From assembly GCF_900114185.1 (NCBI RefSeq), contig NZ_FOSE01000003.1, positions 620,001 through 684,000 on the forward strand: a stretch of 64,000 nucleotides of DNA. The letters run 5' to 3'. The stretch's first letter is position 1; each line of letters starts with the position of its first letter. Shown here one piece after another: positions 25,582 through 35,770 of this stretch. Source of the DNA: Cellulomonas sp. KH9 (GTDB lineage: Bacteria; Actinomycetota; Actinomycetes; Actinomycetales; Cellulomonadaceae). The translations under genes were made by a program, and so were the position numbers. A model generated the notes under the pieces. That model worked only from the letters and a program-made list of their open reading frames with translations. It was not told the origin of the DNA and did not search any database.

Positions 25582-28388
25582 CGTTCACCCACCCGCAGCA
25601 CTTCCCCGAGCCGGTCCCGGCGGCGTACGGCCCGTTCGACGGCGACGGCCGCCACGAGCGCGACCAGCAGCGCGGCGACCGCCACGCCGATCGGCCACCA
25701 CGTGACGTCGATCGTGGTCCCTCGCGGCTCGCCCGTCAGCCGACGCAGGCCGAGGGACCCGCCGATCAGGGCCGGCAGCCCCAGCCCGATCACGCAGCCG
25801 CCCAGCAGCCCGCCGAGCACCAGCGGCGCCAGCTCCCCGAGCGTCGCCCACCGGGCCGTCCGCCCGTCCAGCCCGAGGGTGCGCAGGGCGGACAGGGTCC
25901 GCCCCCGCTCCCGCGCGGTCGCCACGACCACGAGCACCAGGGCGAGCACGGACAGCCCGGCCAGCACGCCCGTCGCCGCGAGGAACGTGGCCGTCAGCGC
26001 CGAGGGCAGCGTCGACCGCGACCAGGCCTGGTACCAGCCGTCGCGGGTCGTCACGACCAGCCCCGACGAGGCGGGCGGGGCGATCTTCTCGGCCGCCACC
26101 GCGGCCACGGCGCCCGGGCCGGCGAGCCACACGCGGTCGACGCTCGCCTCCTGCGCCGCCACGTCGGCGAGCACCTGGCGGTCGACGACGACGATCCCGT
26201 CGTCCGGCCGGCCGAAGCGGACGGCCGCGCGCGTGTCCAGCGGCGGTGCGCCGGCGTCGGCCCTCAGCTCGGTGGCACCCCGCACGTCCAGCCGGATCGT
26301 GGCGTTGAGCGCCGTCATGACCTCCTCGGTGCCCTCCGTGCCGGCCTTCGCCAGCAGGTCCCCGCCCACGAGCGCGGGGACGGTGCCGGCGGGTCCCGGC
26401 TCCGCCAGCGCCGCCAGGCCGGCCACCTCGGGCAGACCCTGGGCGCGGCGCACCGCGTCGAGCTCGGCGGCGTCGACGACCACGAGCGTCGCCCGCAGGC
26501 CGGTCCGCTCGCCGAACGCGCGCTTGCCCACCTGCGATCCCGTCGCGACGGTCGTGACGCCGGGTGCCTCCCGCAGCCGGTCGAGCAGCTCCGCGCCGCC
26601 GGCCGCGTCGAGCGCACCGTCGATCCGGACGGGTGCGCCGACGAGCTCGTCCGCCGCCAGCCGCTGCCCGGTCCGCACCGTCTGCACGACGGTGCCCGAC
26701 AGGACGACGAGGGCCACGGCGACCGTGACGGTGAGCAGGGGGACGACCGCGCTGGTGGCGCCGTGCGCGCGGGCGACCGCGAGCGGCGCCGCGAGACCAC
26801 GGGACCGCCCTGCCCAGCGGGCCGCCGCGCGGACCACGGCGGGGGACACCCGGACGACCACCAGGGCCGCGGCGGACGCCAGGAGCACGGGCGCGGCGGC
26901 GAGCAGCGGGTCGATCTCGCCGGACTCGAGCGGGACGACGCCGCGGCCGGTCACGGCGATCAGGGCCGCCACCGCGAGGGTCACGACCACGCCCTCGACG
27001 ACGAGCCGCCGCGCCCCGCGGCGCGCCTGCTGCGCGGCGCGGTCCCGACGGTCGGCCGGGACGCGGCGACCGTTCGCGGCCTGCGCCGCGGTGCGTGCCG
27101 CGAGCACGGCCGGTGCGCCGGCGGCCACGAGGGCGACGGCCACCGCGAGCAGGGCCGAGCCCCGCTGGTCGGGCAGCCAGACCAGGACCGCGGCGGTCGC
27201 GAGCACGCCGGCGAGCAGGACGACGGGGACCGACTCGACGAGTGCGCGGACCGCGACGGACGCGATCGACGCGCCACGGGCGCGCTCGGCCGCGAAGTAC
27301 GTGCGGCGGCGCTCCGTGAGGAGCGACGCGGTGAGCACGAGGCACAGGGCAGCGGTGGTGGCCACGCCGGCGAGCACCAGGGAGACCTGCGCCCGCGCTG
27401 CGGCCATGCCGGCGTCGAACGCCTCGACGACCCCCGGCAGGCCGGTCTGGAGGCGTCCGGTGGTGGCCGAGGTCCGCAGGACGTCGGTGACCAGCGCGTG
27501 CGCGTCGTCGACCGTCATCCCGTCGGTGCGCACGGCGGCACGCGCCGCGCTGCGGACCGCGCGCTCGCCCACCACCCCGACCATGTCGGGGACGGCCTCG
27601 AACGGCACGTACACCGAGACCCGCATCTCGACCGGCGCGCCGGGTGCCGAGGTCAGGGCCCCGAGGAGCCCGGGGTGGTCCGCCCAGACCGGGGACGTCG
27701 GGTCGACGGGCTCGTAGAGGCCCGTCACCACGACGTGGTCGTAGCCGCCGGGCTCGTCACGGCGCATCGTCATCGGACCGTCGGCCAGCGTGATGCCCAG
27801 CGCGGCCGCGGCCGCCGTGCTGAGGCCGACCTGCACGGTGAGCGGGTCCGCCGCCTCCGCGCCGCTCGGGTCGTCCGCGTCGTCCGCCTCGTCCGCCTCG
27901 TCCGGCTGGTCGGGGACGGCGGCGGGGGCGGTGCCGACCACCCAGCGCACCGGGTCCGTCCCGGCCCCCGGGGTGGCGACGTGCACGAGGTCCGCGGCGA
28001 ACGACCCCGTGGGCGTCCGCATGACGGTGTACGCGGAGGAGATCGTCACCACCGGGGGGTGCGTGACGTCCCCGAACTGGTAGCGCAGCCACCCCGCCGA
28101 CTCGTAGCTGAGGGTCACCGGGTCCTTCGGTCCCTCCCCGTACGGGTCGGGCATGGCACGCGCCAGCAGGTCGGCGTCGTCGCCGGCCGCGACGATGCTC
28201 TCCTGCACCGCCCGGTCCGCCGTGCGCTCCAGCAGGCGGGGGACCGCCAACGTCATGATGAGGGAGGCGAGCAGCAGGACCGCGCTGCCGATCAGCAACC
28301 CCTTGTCCTGCGCGGCCCGCCGCCGCGTGACCAGCAGGGCGTCGCCGGTCGTGGCCCGGGCGCGTGCGGCGGTGGTGGTCGTGCTCAT
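25578..28388 (-). CDS. FtsX/MacB-type ABC permease, type I of the pair (second gene of six)
   Basis: This 936-residue protein matches the layout of the gene at 17665: helix at about 26-48, outer domain to about 330, helix block to about 580, second outer domain to about 790, and three C-terminal helices with Gly-Arg-Thr-Leu-Ser-Ala-Leu-Arg-Thr-Leu-Gly-Leu. An acidic stretch of Asp-Glu-Ala units at about 160-180 in the first outer domain has no counterpart in the paralogue. The ATG at 28388 overlaps the upstream stop (ATGA), and its own stop overlaps the ATPase start. Near identity of the helix-loop motifs with 17665 shows recent duplication of a permease pair. Confidence 0.9.
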   Translation of the reverse strand: MSTTTTAARARATTGDALLVTRRRAAQDKGLLIGSAVLLLASLIMTLAVPRLLERTADRAVQESIVAAGDDADLLARAMPDPYGEGPKDPVTLSYESAGWLRYQFGDVTHPPVVTISSAYTVMRTPTGSFAADLVHVATPGAGTDPVRWVVGTAPAAVPDQPDEADEADDADDPSGAEAADPLTVQVGLSTAAAAALGITLADGPMTMRRDEPGGYDHVVVTGLYEPVDPTSPVWADHPGLLGALTSAPGAPVEMRVSVYVPFEAVPDMVGVVGERAVRSAARAAVRTDGMTVDDAHALVTDVLRTSATTGRLQTGLPGVVEAFDAGMAAARAQVSLVLAGVATTAALCLVLTASLLTERRRTYFAAERARGASIASVAVRALVESVPVVLLAGVLATAAVLVWLPDQRGSALLAVAVALVAAGAPAVLAARTAAQAANGRRVPADRRDRAAQQARRGARRLVVEGVVVTLAVAALIAVTGRGVVPLESGEIDPLLAAAPVLLASAAALVVVRVSPAVVRAAARWAGRSRGLAAPLAVARAHGATSAVVPLLTVTVAVALVVLSGTVVQTVRTGQRLAADELVGAPVRIDGALDAAGGAELLDRLREAPGVTTVATGSQVGKRAFGERTGLRATLVVVDAAELDAVRRAQGLPEVAGLAALAEPGPAGTVPALVGGDLLAKAGTEGTEEVMTALNATIRLDVRGATELRADAGAPPLDTRAAVRFGRPDDGIVVVDRQVLADVAAQEASVDRVWLAGPGAVAAVAAEKIAPPASSGLVVTTRDGWYQAWSRSTLPSALTATFLAATGVLAGLSVLALVLVVVATARERGRTLSALRTLGLDGRTARWATLGELAPLVLGGLLGGCVIGLGLPALIGGSLGLRRLTGEPRGTTIDVTWWPIGVAVAALLVALVAAVAVERAVRRRDRLGEVLRVGER

Positions 28389-31300
28389 CGGTCGTCCCCC
28401 AGCCGCAGGAGCGCCCCCGAGGCGCGTCGGACCAGCGCCGCGGCGAGCACGGCGACGACCGCGCAGGCGGCGGCAGCCAGCCCGGTCGTCAGGGCGAGCG
28501 ACGCCCCCGGGTCCCACGCGAGCACCGGGGCCGGCACCGGTCGGCGGCCGTCCGTGGACACCGTGAGGATGGGGGCGACGACGCGGGCCAGGCCGTACCC
28601 GATGGCCGCGCCGGCGACGGCACCGAGCGCGACCAGCAGCGCGTGCTCGCCGACGAGCCCGGCCACGAGCGAGCGCCGCCCTGCGCCGAGAGCCTGCAGC
28701 CTCGCCAGCTCCAGGCGCCGCGACCGCACGGCCGCGGCGGTGCTGGCGCCGAGGCCCACGAGCACGAGCACGAGGGTGGCGCCGGTGACCAGCGACAACG
28801 CGGCGGGCACGGCGACACGCAGGGGCCCGGCGACCGCCGCCTCCCGCTCGGTGACGCGCACCGTGGCGGTCGCCCCGGTCGAGCGGGCGATCTCCGCGGC
28901 GAGCGCGGGCGCGGCCTCGTCCGACGCCGTGAGCCACCAGGCGTCCACGAGCGGGTCCGTCCCGCCGGCCTCGGTGACCGCACGGGCGAGCGCTGTGCGG
29001 TCGGCCAGCAGGGCGGGTCCCCGGGGTGTCCCCGGCAGGTGCGGCGTGACCTCCTGCACCTCGGCGCTGATCTGCGCACCGCCGGCGCGCAGGACGAGGA
29101 CGGCGCCCTTGCCCGAGGCGGCGCGCTCGGCCAACGACGAGGTGACGACGACGGGCAGCGTCGGGGAGGAGGGCCACGCGTGGGCCACGAGCACGCCGTT
29201 GCCGTTGGTCAGGCTCACCACGTCGAACGCGCCGTCGACCACGAGCGCGTTCGCCGGGTGGGACGAGGGGGCGGGCACGGCGGCGGCCTCCCCGGTCCCG
29301 ACGTCCCGGCGGGTCCCGTCGGTGGTCGCCGACCCCTGCCACCCCGACGCGGTCATCTCCACGGCGGTGCCGTCGGTCCCGGAGGCCGTGAGCGCCTCGC
29401 TGTCCGACCCCGCACCGACCGTGCGGTCGACCACCCGCACGTCGTGCAGCGCCACGCCGATCCGGCCCAGCCGGCCCTGTCCCTGCGCCCCCTGCGGCAC
29501 CTCGGCCGGTACCGCCTGCAGACCGACGACGCCCCGCAGCGCGACCAGCCGCAGCGGTCCGCGCGACCGCGGGACCTCGAGCACCAGCAGCGACGGCGAG
29601 CCGAGCGACAGCTCCGGTGCGCTCAGCCACGCGCGGACCCCGGCCTCGTCCTCGACGGCGAGCTGCAGGTCGAGGCGGCCCTCGGCGTACGGCGACGTGC
29701 CGGGCGTCACGGTCGCGACGATCCACTGGGGGTCGCCCGGCAGCGGCAGGCCGGCCGCGTCCGGCCCCGTGGTCCCGCCCAGCCCGTCGACGAGCGTCGC
29801 CCACGACGGGTCCGACCGGCCGCGCAGCGCACCGGGATCGGTGGTGTCGGCCGCGACCAGGCGGGCCTCGATCGAGGCGGTGCCCCGGTCGGGCCCGAGG
29901 TTGCGCCCGAGGTTCGCGGTCCGGTCGACCACGGGCTGCAGCCGGGTGCCCGGGGGTGCGTCCGCCAGCACGGCGCGCACGTCCGCCGACCCCGTCAGCC
30001 GCTCGGGCGGCTGCCCGTCGATGCGGGCGTCGGTGCCGAGCGCCAGGTCGACCTGCTCCAGCTGGGACTCGCGCCAGGTCGCCTGGAAGGCCTGGGAGAA
30101 GGTCGCGGCGCCGACGGCGAGGACGACGACGAGCGTGGTCCCCGTGGCGGCGGCCGTCCGGCGCGACACCTGCCACGCCGCGAGCGGTGCGACCAGCGAC
30201 CGGCTGCGGCGGGCGAGCACGTCCGCCCCGCGGGCCACGGGCCCCACCAGCCGCAGCGCGAGCACGGCCGCGGCGAGCGCGACCAGCGCGGGGCCGGCCA
30301 CGAGCACCGGGTCCAGCCGGACGCCGGACGCCCCCTGGGTCAGCGGGGCGCCGTAGTCGACGAGCTGCCACAGGACGACCCCGGCGACCGCGACGAGCCC
30401 GAGGTCGGCACCCGTGCGCACCAGCGCGGCGTGCGGCGCGGCGCTCGACGAGCCGCTGACGTGCCACGCGGGCACGACGAGCGCGACGGCCAGCACGACC
30501 GCGACGGCGCCGCACGCGATCCAGACGGAGGTGGGGACACCGGGCGGCGTCCGCAGGCCGGCCGCCCCGAGCCCGCTGCGGTCGGCGAGGACGTCGAACA
30601 CGGCGCGTGCCGCCACCGGGGACACGGCCGCGGTGAGGGCCGCGACCAGGGCGGCCTCGGCCACCGCGAGCGAGCGCAGCTGGCGCGGCGCCCCGCCCCG
30701 TGCCGCCAGCAGCGCGCCCTCACCGGCGCGGCGCTCGCTGAGCAGCCGCGCGGTGAGCAGCATCACCGTGGTCGCGAGCACGACCAGCAGGAGCCCGACG
30801 ACGATGACGCCGATGCGGGTCACGGCCAGCTCCCGCGCGGCGGCGTCGATGGTGGTGCCGAGGTCCGTGCGCACGATGCCGCTCACCCCGGCCTCCTTCA
30901 GCGCGGCCGACAGGCGCGCCTGGGTGGTCTCCAGCGCGGTCCGCACGTCGGTCAGGGCGCCAGGGGTGAGGTCGGTGACGGTCGGGGTGAACAGGACGTT
31001 CGCGGTCTCCGTGGTGCCCGCGCCGAGCAGGGTCTCGGGCGCCACGACCACCGGGCCCCAGGCGTCGGCCGTCAGCCGCCCCCCGCTCCCGGGGACGGGG
31101 AACGCGGCGTCGTGCCCTGTGCCGCCCAGCAGGTCGCGCGACCACTGCAGGCTGCCGCCCGTGAGCACGTGGGTCCCCACGACGACCCAGGTGTCGGTGG
31201 TCTGGCCCCCCAGCGTGCGCACCGGGATCTCGGTGCCCGTCGACCAGCCGTAGCGCTTCGCGGCGACGTCGGGCACGTTGACCGGGGTGCGGCCCGCGTC

Positions 31301-31729
31301 GTCCCGGGCGCGCTCCGGCCAGGACCCGGACAGCAGCTCCGCGTGCTCGGGCACGGCCGGTGTGCTCGCGGGGTACGCCATCGGCGCGGTGCCGCCGCCG
31401 GGGTCGCGGGGCAGCATCCACAGGCGGCCCGTGAGCCAGGTCGTCTGCTCGGTCGGGACGCCGCCCAGGGTGTCGCCGATCACGGTCGAGGCGGCGTCGA
31501 CGGCGGCCCGGACGTCGCGGTTCGACAGGCGGATCTTCGTCTCGAGCGTCAGCTCGGAGTCCGGCACGCGGGCGAGGGCGGCGTCCACCGCGCCGTCGCC
31601 CGTCGCGTGCAGCAGGTACGCGAACGTCCCGAGCAGCGTGGTGGCCACGAACGTGACCAGCGTGACCGTCGCCAGGACGGTGGCCTGGTCGCGCAGGCGT
31701 CCCAGGAGGACCTGCGACCGCCAGCCCAT
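28385..31729 (-). CDS. FtsX/MacB-type ABC permease, type II of the pair (first gene of the operon)
   Basis: The 1114-residue protein has a helix at about 18-42 and an outer domain to about 300. Helix blocks lie at about 303-500 and 525-550, a second outer domain runs to about 965, and three final helices carry [11 protein letters not shown]. It opens the six-gene operon. The ATG at 31729 has GAGGTGG about five bases upstream; the GTG at 31738 would leave no room for a ribosome-binding site. A TAGCAT box at 31778-31783 is a possible -10. It should pair with the type I permease encoded next. Confidence 0.9.
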   Translation of the reverse strand: MGWRSQVLLGRLRDQATVLATVTLVTFVATTLLGTFAYLLHATGDGAVDAALARVPDSELTLETKIRLSNRDVRAAVDAASTVIGDTLGGVPTEQTTWLTGRLWMLPRDPGGGTAPMAYPASTPAVPEHAELLSGSWPERARDDAGRTPVNVPDVAAKRYGWSTGTEIPVRTLGGQTTDTWVVVGTHVLTGGSLQWSRDLLGGTGHDAAFPVPGSGGRLTADAWGPVVVAPETLLGAGTTETANVLFTPTVTDLTPGALTDVRTALETTQARLSAALKEAGVSGIVRTDLGTTIDAAARELAVTRIGVIVVGLLLVVLATTVMLLTARLLSERRAGEGALLAARGGAPRQLRSLAVAEAALVAALTAAVSPVAARAVFDVLADRSGLGAAGLRTPPGVPTSVWIACGAVAVVLAVALVVPAWHVSGSSSAAPHAALVRTGADLGLVAVAGVVLWQLVDYGAPLTQGASGVRLDPVLVAGPALVALAAAVLALRLVGPVARGADVLARRSRSLVAPLAAWQVSRRTAAATGTTLVVVLAVGAATFSQAFQATWRESQLEQVDLALGTDARIDGQPPERLTGSADVRAVLADAPPGTRLQPVVDRTANLGRNLGPDRGTASIEARLVAADTTDPGALRGRSDPSWATLVDGLGGTTGPDAAGLPLPGDPQWIVATVTPGTSPYAEGRLDLQLAVEDEAGVRAWLSAPELSLGSPSLLVLEVPRSRGPLRLVALRGVVGLQAVPAEVPQGAQGQGRLGRIGVALHDVRVVDRTVGAGSDSEALTASGTDGTAVEMTASGWQGSATTDGTRRDVGTGEAAAVPAPSSHPANALVVDGAFDVVSLTNGNGVLVAHAWPSSPTLPVVVTSSLAERAASGKGAVLVLRAGGAQISAEVQEVTPHLPGTPRGPALLADRTALARAVTEAGGTDPLVDAWWLTASDEAAPALAAEIARSTGATATVRVTEREAAVAGPLRVAVPAALSLVTGATLVLVLVGLGASTAAAVRSRRLELARLQALGAGRRSLVAGLVGEHALLVALGAVAGAAIGYGLARVVAPILTVSTDGRRPVPAPVLAWDPGASLALTTGLAAAACAVVAVLAAALVRRASGALLRLGDDR

Positions 31730-31777
31730 AGCGCCCACCTCTCGTCCGCGCCGTCGTCGTCGCGCGACCGCAGGGCG

Positions 31778-31783
31778 ATGCTA
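31778..31783 (-). promoter_or_regulatory. Candidate -10 element of the six-gene permease operon
   Basis: TAGCAT on the minus strand lies about 50 bases before the ATG at 31729 and in a locally AT-richer stretch. No good -35 is seen. Just upstream, CTTTC (31822-31826) and GAAAG (31836-31840) form an inverted repeat with a 9-base spacer, which could be a regulator site. Confidence 0.4.
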
Positions 31784-31868
31784 GGCGAGATGAAAGCGCA
31801 GGTGGGGGGTGCTCCGACACTCTTTCGGGTGACAGGAAAGGTTGGGTCGGCAGGCGGGTCAATTCCGT

Positions 31869-31919
31869 GGCGTGCGGGGCGTCCCGGGCCCTCCCGGGCT
31901 GCCGGACGCCCCGCACGCC
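31869..31919 (-). terminator. Perfect 16-bp hairpin after fumC
   Basis: GGCGTGCGGGGCGTCC (31869-31884) and its exact inverse (31904-31919) enclose a 19-base loop that can itself fold. It begins eight bases after the fumC stop on the minus strand. It separates fumC from the permease operon that follows in the same direction. Confidence 0.75.
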
Positions 31920-31926
31920 CGGCGGG

Positions 31927-33363
31927 TCAGGCCCGCGGCGGCCGGGTCATCGCGAGCACGTCCAGCGCCGCGTCGAGCTGCTCGAGCGTGAGGTCGCCGC
32001 GCTCGACGAAGCCCAGGTCGAGGGTCGCCTGGCGGATCGTCACGCCCGCCTTCACGGCGTGCTTGGCGATCTTCGCGGCGTTCTCGTAGCCGATGGCGCG
32101 GTTCAGCGGGGTCACGATCGACGGGGACGACTCCGCCAGCTCGCGCGCGCGGTCGACGTTGGGCGTCGTGCCGGCCACGGTGCGGTCGGCCAGCACGCGC
32201 GACGCGTTGGCGAGGAGCCGGACCGACTCCAGGACGGCCGAGGCGATGACCGGGATCTGCACGTTGAGCTCGAAGGTGCCGCTGGCACCGGCCCACGCGA
32301 CCGTCGCGTCGTTGCCCACGACCCGCGAGCAGACCATGAGGACGGCCTCGGGGACGACCGGGTTGACCTTGCCGGGCATGATCGACGACCCGGGCTGCAG
32401 GTCGGGCAGCGCGATCTCCGCCAGGCCCGTGTTCGGGCCCGAGCCCATCCAGCGCAGGTCGTTGCAGATCTTGGTCAGGCTGACCGCGATGGTCCGCAGC
32501 GCACCGGACAGCTCGACGAGCCCGTCGCGCGAGGACTGTGCCTCGAAGTGGTCGCGCGCCTCGGTCAGGGGCAGGCCCGTGTCCTCGACGAGCAGCGCGA
32601 TCACCCGCTGCGGGAAGCCGGCGGGCGTGTTGATGCCGGTGCCGACGGCCGTGCCGCCCAGCGGGACCTCCGCGGCGCGCGGCAGCGCCGCCTGCAGGCG
32701 CTCGACGCCGTAGCGCACCGCTGCGGCGTACCCGCCGAACTCCTGGCCCAGCGTCACCGGGGTCGCGTCCATGAGGTGGGTGCGGCCCGACTTCACGACC
32801 TGCGCCCAGGCGGTCGCCTTCTCCTCCAGCGCGCCGGCGAGGTGCTCGAGCGCGGGCACGAGGTCGCGCACGACGCCCGCGGTGGCGGCGACGTGCACGG
32901 AGGTGGGGAAGACGTCGTTCGACGACTGCGACGCGTTGACGTGGTCGTTCGGGTGCACGTCGCGGCCCAGCAGGCGCGTCGCGAGCGTGGCCAGGACCTC
33001 GTTGGTGTTCATGTTCGAGCTGGTGCCCGAGCCGGTCTGGTAGACGTCGACCGGGAAGTGGGCGTCGTGGACCCCCGACGCGACCTCGTCCGCGGCGGTG
33101 GCGATCGCCTCGGCGACGTCCTGGGGGAGCACACCCAGCTCGGCGTTGGCGCGGGCGGCCGCCTTCTTCACGCGGGCCAGCGCCTCGATGTGGCCCCGCT
33201 CCAGGGTGCTCCCGGAGATCGGGAAGTTCTCCACCGCGCGCTGGGTCTGCGCGCGGTACAGCGCGTGGGCGGGCACGCGGACCTCGCCCATCGTGTCGTG
33301 CTCGATGCGGTACGCGGGCTGGGCGTCGGCGGCCGCGACGTCGGGACCGTTCGTGTCAGTCAT
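31927..33363 (-). CDS. fumC: Class II fumarate hydratase
   Basis: FumC interconverts fumarate and malate in the TCA cycle. The 478-residue protein carries the fumarase/aspartase signature [11 protein letters not shown], the substrate-site [10 protein letters not shown] and the Ser-Gly-Arg-Thr-His-Leu-Met-Asp segment. Length is normal. Two in-frame ATGs exist: 33372 has its purine-rich tract directly adjacent, whereas 33363 has AAGG nine bases away and is preferred. It is divergent from the lpqY-like gene over about 150 bases. Confidence 0.96.
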   Translation of the reverse strand: MTDTNGPDVAAADAQPAYRIEHDTMGEVRVPAHALYRAQTQRAVENFPISGSTLERGHIEALARVKKAAARANAELGVLPQDVAEAIATAADEVASGVHDAHFPVDVYQTGSGTSSNMNTNEVLATLATRLLGRDVHPNDHVNASQSSNDVFPTSVHVAATAGVVRDLVPALEHLAGALEEKATAWAQVVKSGRTHLMDATPVTLGQEFGGYAAAVRYGVERLQAALPRAAEVPLGGTAVGTGINTPAGFPQRVIALLVEDTGLPLTEARDHFEAQSSRDGLVELSGALRTIAVSLTKICNDLRWMGSGPNTGLAEIALPDLQPGSSIMPGKVNPVVPEAVLMVCSRVVGNDATVAWAGASGTFELNVQIPVIASAVLESVRLLANASRVLADRTVAGTTPNVDRARELAESSPSIVTPLNRAIGYENAAKIAKHAVKAGVTIRQATLDLGFVERGDLTLEQLDAALDVLAMTRPPRA

Positions 33364-33515
33364 GGCGCTCATCCTTCCACCGTCGCGGGGTGCTCCGCGG
33401 GGGTGGCACGCGGGAGTCCGGTGCGCCGCGGCCGCGCTCCGGTGGCGGAACCCTGCAGGTCGTAGTCGGATGTCCTCGTCCGGCCATCCCGATGGAGCGA
33501 GAGGTCAGGTTCCCT

Positions 33516-34799
33516 GTGCGACGTCCCACCGCCCTCCTCGCGCTGGCGCTCGTGGCACCCCTGGCCGCGTGCGCGTCGGCCGAGTCGGGCCCGCCCACCA
33601 TCGCGTGGTACGTCAACCCCGACTCCGGGGGGAGTGCCCGCATCGCCGAGCAGTGCACCGAGGAGTCGGACGGCGCGTACGTCCTGACGACCACCCTGCA
33701 GCCCCGCGACGCCCCGGGTCAGCGCGAGCAGCTCGTGCGCCGGCTGGCGGCCGGTGACACGTCGATCGACCTCATGAGCATCGACCCCCCGTTCATCCCC
33801 GAGTTCGCCAACGCCGGGTTCCTCGCGCCGGTGCCGGACGAGGTCGCCGAGGTCGTGACGCAGGACGTCGCGGAGGGTGCCGTCGAGGGCGCCTCGTTCG
33901 GCGGCGAGCTCGTGACCGTGCCGTTCTGGGCGAACACGCAGCTGCTCTGGTACCGCAAGTCGGTCGCGGAGGCGGCCGGCCTCGACATGTCGCAGCCCGT
34001 CACCTGGGAGCAGATCATCCAGGCGGCGGCGGACCAGGGCGTGACCGTGGCGGTGCAGGGCACGCGCGCCGAGTCGCTGACCGTGTGGGTCAACGCCCTC
34101 GTGACGTCCGCGGGCGGCGAGATCCTGCAGAACCCCGACGAGGAGGACCCGCAGGCGGTGGTCCCGGACCTCGACACCGACGCCGGCCGCACGGCCGCGC
34201 AGATCATCGCGGACCTCAGCGCCGCGGGCGTCGGCGGGCCGCAGCTCTCCAACGCGGACGAGGACATCAACGCCTCGATGTTCGAGGGGGACTCCGCGGG
34301 CTTCATGGTCAACTGGCCGTTCGTGTGGCAGCGCGCCAAGTCGGCCGTCGAGGCGGGCACGCTCGACCAGGCGGTGCTGGACGACTACGGGTGGGCGATG
34401 TACCCGCAGTCGGTCGCCGGCGAGCCGGCCCGGCCGCCGTACGGCGGGGTGAACCTGGGCGTCAGCGCGTTCAGCGAGCACCCGGACCTGGCGTTCCAGG
34501 CGGCGCAGTGCATCGTCGACCCGCAGAAGCAGGCCGAGTTCTACCTGTCCGACGGCAACCCGCCCGGCTCGCTCGTCGCGTTCGACGAACCGGAGGTGCA
34601 GGAGGCCTTCCCCATGGCCGACCTCATCAAGGAGTCGTTGCAGAACGCGGCCCCGCGCCCGCAGACGCCGTTCTACAACGAGGTCTCCACGAGCCTGCAG
34701 CGCACCTGGCACCCGCCGCGGTCGGTCTCGCCCGACAGCAGCCCGAGCCGCGCCGAGGACCTCATCGTCGACGTCCTGCAGGGGAGGGCACTGCTGTGA
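33516..34799 (+). CDS. lpqY: LpqY-like trehalose-binding lipoprotein of an ABC importer
   Basis: The product is a lipoprotein: basic start, hydrophobic segment, and lipobox Leu-Ala-Ala-Cys with C19. The mature part is a family 1 sugar-binding protein. [14 protein letters not shown] and Tyr-Gly-Gly-Val-Asn-Leu resemble mycobacterial LpqY, the trehalose receptor, as I recall it. The full lpqY-sugA-sugB-sugC order supports the call. Maltose or other glucosides remain possible. The GTG at 33516 is chosen because it gives a compact signal peptide; the ATG at 33492 is in frame but lacks a ribosome-binding site. The stop overlaps the next start (GTGA). Confidence 0.82.
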   Translation: MRRPTALLALALVAPLAACASAESGPPTIAWYVNPDSGGSARIAEQCTEESDGAYVLTTTLQPRDAPGQREQLVRRLAAGDTSIDLMSIDPPFIPEFANAGFLAPVPDEVAEVVTQDVAEGAVEGASFGGELVTVPFWANTQLLWYRKSVAEAAGLDMSQPVTWEQIIQAAADQGVTVAVQGTRAESLTVWVNALVTSAGGEILQNPDEEDPQAVVPDLDTDAGRTAAQIIADLSAAGVGGPQLSNADEDINASMFEGDSAGFMVNWPFVWQRAKSAVEAGTLDQAVLDDYGWAMYPQSVAGEPARPPYGGVNLGVSAFSEHPDLAFQAAQCIVDPQKQAEFYLSDGNPPGSLVAFDEPEVQEAFPMADLIKESLQNAAPRPQTPFYNEVSTSLQRTWHPPRSVSPDSSPSRAEDLIVDVLQGRALL

Positions 34800-35770
34800 G
34801 CGCCGCGACCACCGGCATCCCCGCGGCCACCACCGCGGGCGCCGCCGCCCCCACCGACCGTCCCCGCCGCCCGCGCCGCTCGGACCGTGGCCGCCAGGAG
34901 GCCCGCCTCGGGCTCCTGCTGTGCGCGCCGGCCGTGCTGGTGCTCGTCGCCGTGGTGGGGTACCCGATCCTGCAGGCCGTCTGGGACTCCCTGTACAGCT
35001 ACAAGCTCACCAACCCCGACGCACGCCGGTTCGTGGGCCTGGAGAACTACGCGCTCATCCTGTCCGACCCCATCTGGTGGCAGGCGCTGTGGGTGACGGT
35101 GCTCATCACGGTCGTCACCGTGGTCGTCGAGCTCGTCCTCGGGTTCGCGCTGGCGCTGGTGATGAACAACGCGCTGGGCTCGCTGCGGCCCGCCCTGCGC
35201 ACCGCGATCCTCATCCCGTACGCGATCATCACGGTCGTCTCGGCGTTCGCGTTCCGGTTCATGTTCGACATCACCAGCGGCTTCGTGAACACCTGGCTGC
35301 CGTTCGTCCCCGACGACCTCGACTGGTTCGCGTCGTTCGGCACGGCGGTGACGGTCATCTCCATCTCGGAGATCTGGAAGACGACGCCGTTCATCTCGCT
35401 GCTGCTGCTCTCGGGCCTCGCGCAGGTCCCGGGCGAGCTGCAGGAGGCCGCGAAGGTCGACGGCGCCACCTGGTGGCAGCGCATGCGGCGCGTGACGATC
35501 CCCAACATGAAGGCCGCGATCATGGTCGCGCTGCTCTTCCGCACGCTCGACGCGTTCCGCATCTTCGACAACATCTTCATCATGACGAACGGCGCGGCCG
35601 GCACCGAGTCGGTGTCGTTCCTCGCCTACCGGCAGACCATCCAGCGCCTCGAGATCGGCATCGGCTCGGCCGTGTCCGTGCTGCTCACCGTCTGCGTCGC
35701 GCTGATCGCGCTGCTGTTCGTCAAGGGGTTCAAGGTCAACCTGGCGGCGTCGACGAGGGCGGGACGATGA
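34796..35770 (+). CDS. sugA: Sugar ABC importer permease, SugA/MalF type
   Basis: The 324-residue protein has a 35-residue basic, proline-rich cytosolic N-terminus and six membrane helices. The EAA loop, Glu-Ala-Ala-Lys-Val-Asp-Gly-Ala at about 218-225, couples to the ATPase. The pattern [12 protein letters not shown] is typical of the MalF/UgpA branch. It overlaps both neighbours by four bases, so lpqY, sugA and sugB should be translated together. Confidence 0.9.
   Translation: MSAATTGIPAATTAGAAAPTDRPRRPRRSDRGRQEARLGLLLCAPAVLVLVAVVGYPILQAVWDSLYSYKLTNPDARRFVGLENYALILSDPIWWQALWVTVLITVVTVVVELVLGFALALVMNNALGSLRPALRTAILIPYAIITVVSAFAFRFMFDITSGFVNTWLPFVPDDLDWFASFGTAVTVISISEIWKTTPFISLLLLSGLAQVPGELQEAAKVDGATWWQRMRRVTIPNMKAAIMVALLFRTLDAFRIFDNIFIMTNGAAGTESVSFLAYRQTIQRLEIGIGSAVSVLLTVCVALIALLFVKGFKVNLAASTRAGR

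Noticed and set aside
25485..30356. A plus-strand open frame of over 1600 codons across the permease operon
   Set aside because: It is antisense to genes with conserved ABC motifs and overlapping starts and stops. It has no recognisable domain or ribosome-binding site.
17665..31729. Non-ribosomal peptide or lanthipeptide resistance operon of the BceAB type
   Set aside because: BceB has about ten helices and one outer domain of around 200 residues. These permeases are much larger, have two outer domains and come in pairs, and no sensor kinase or response regulator is adjacent.
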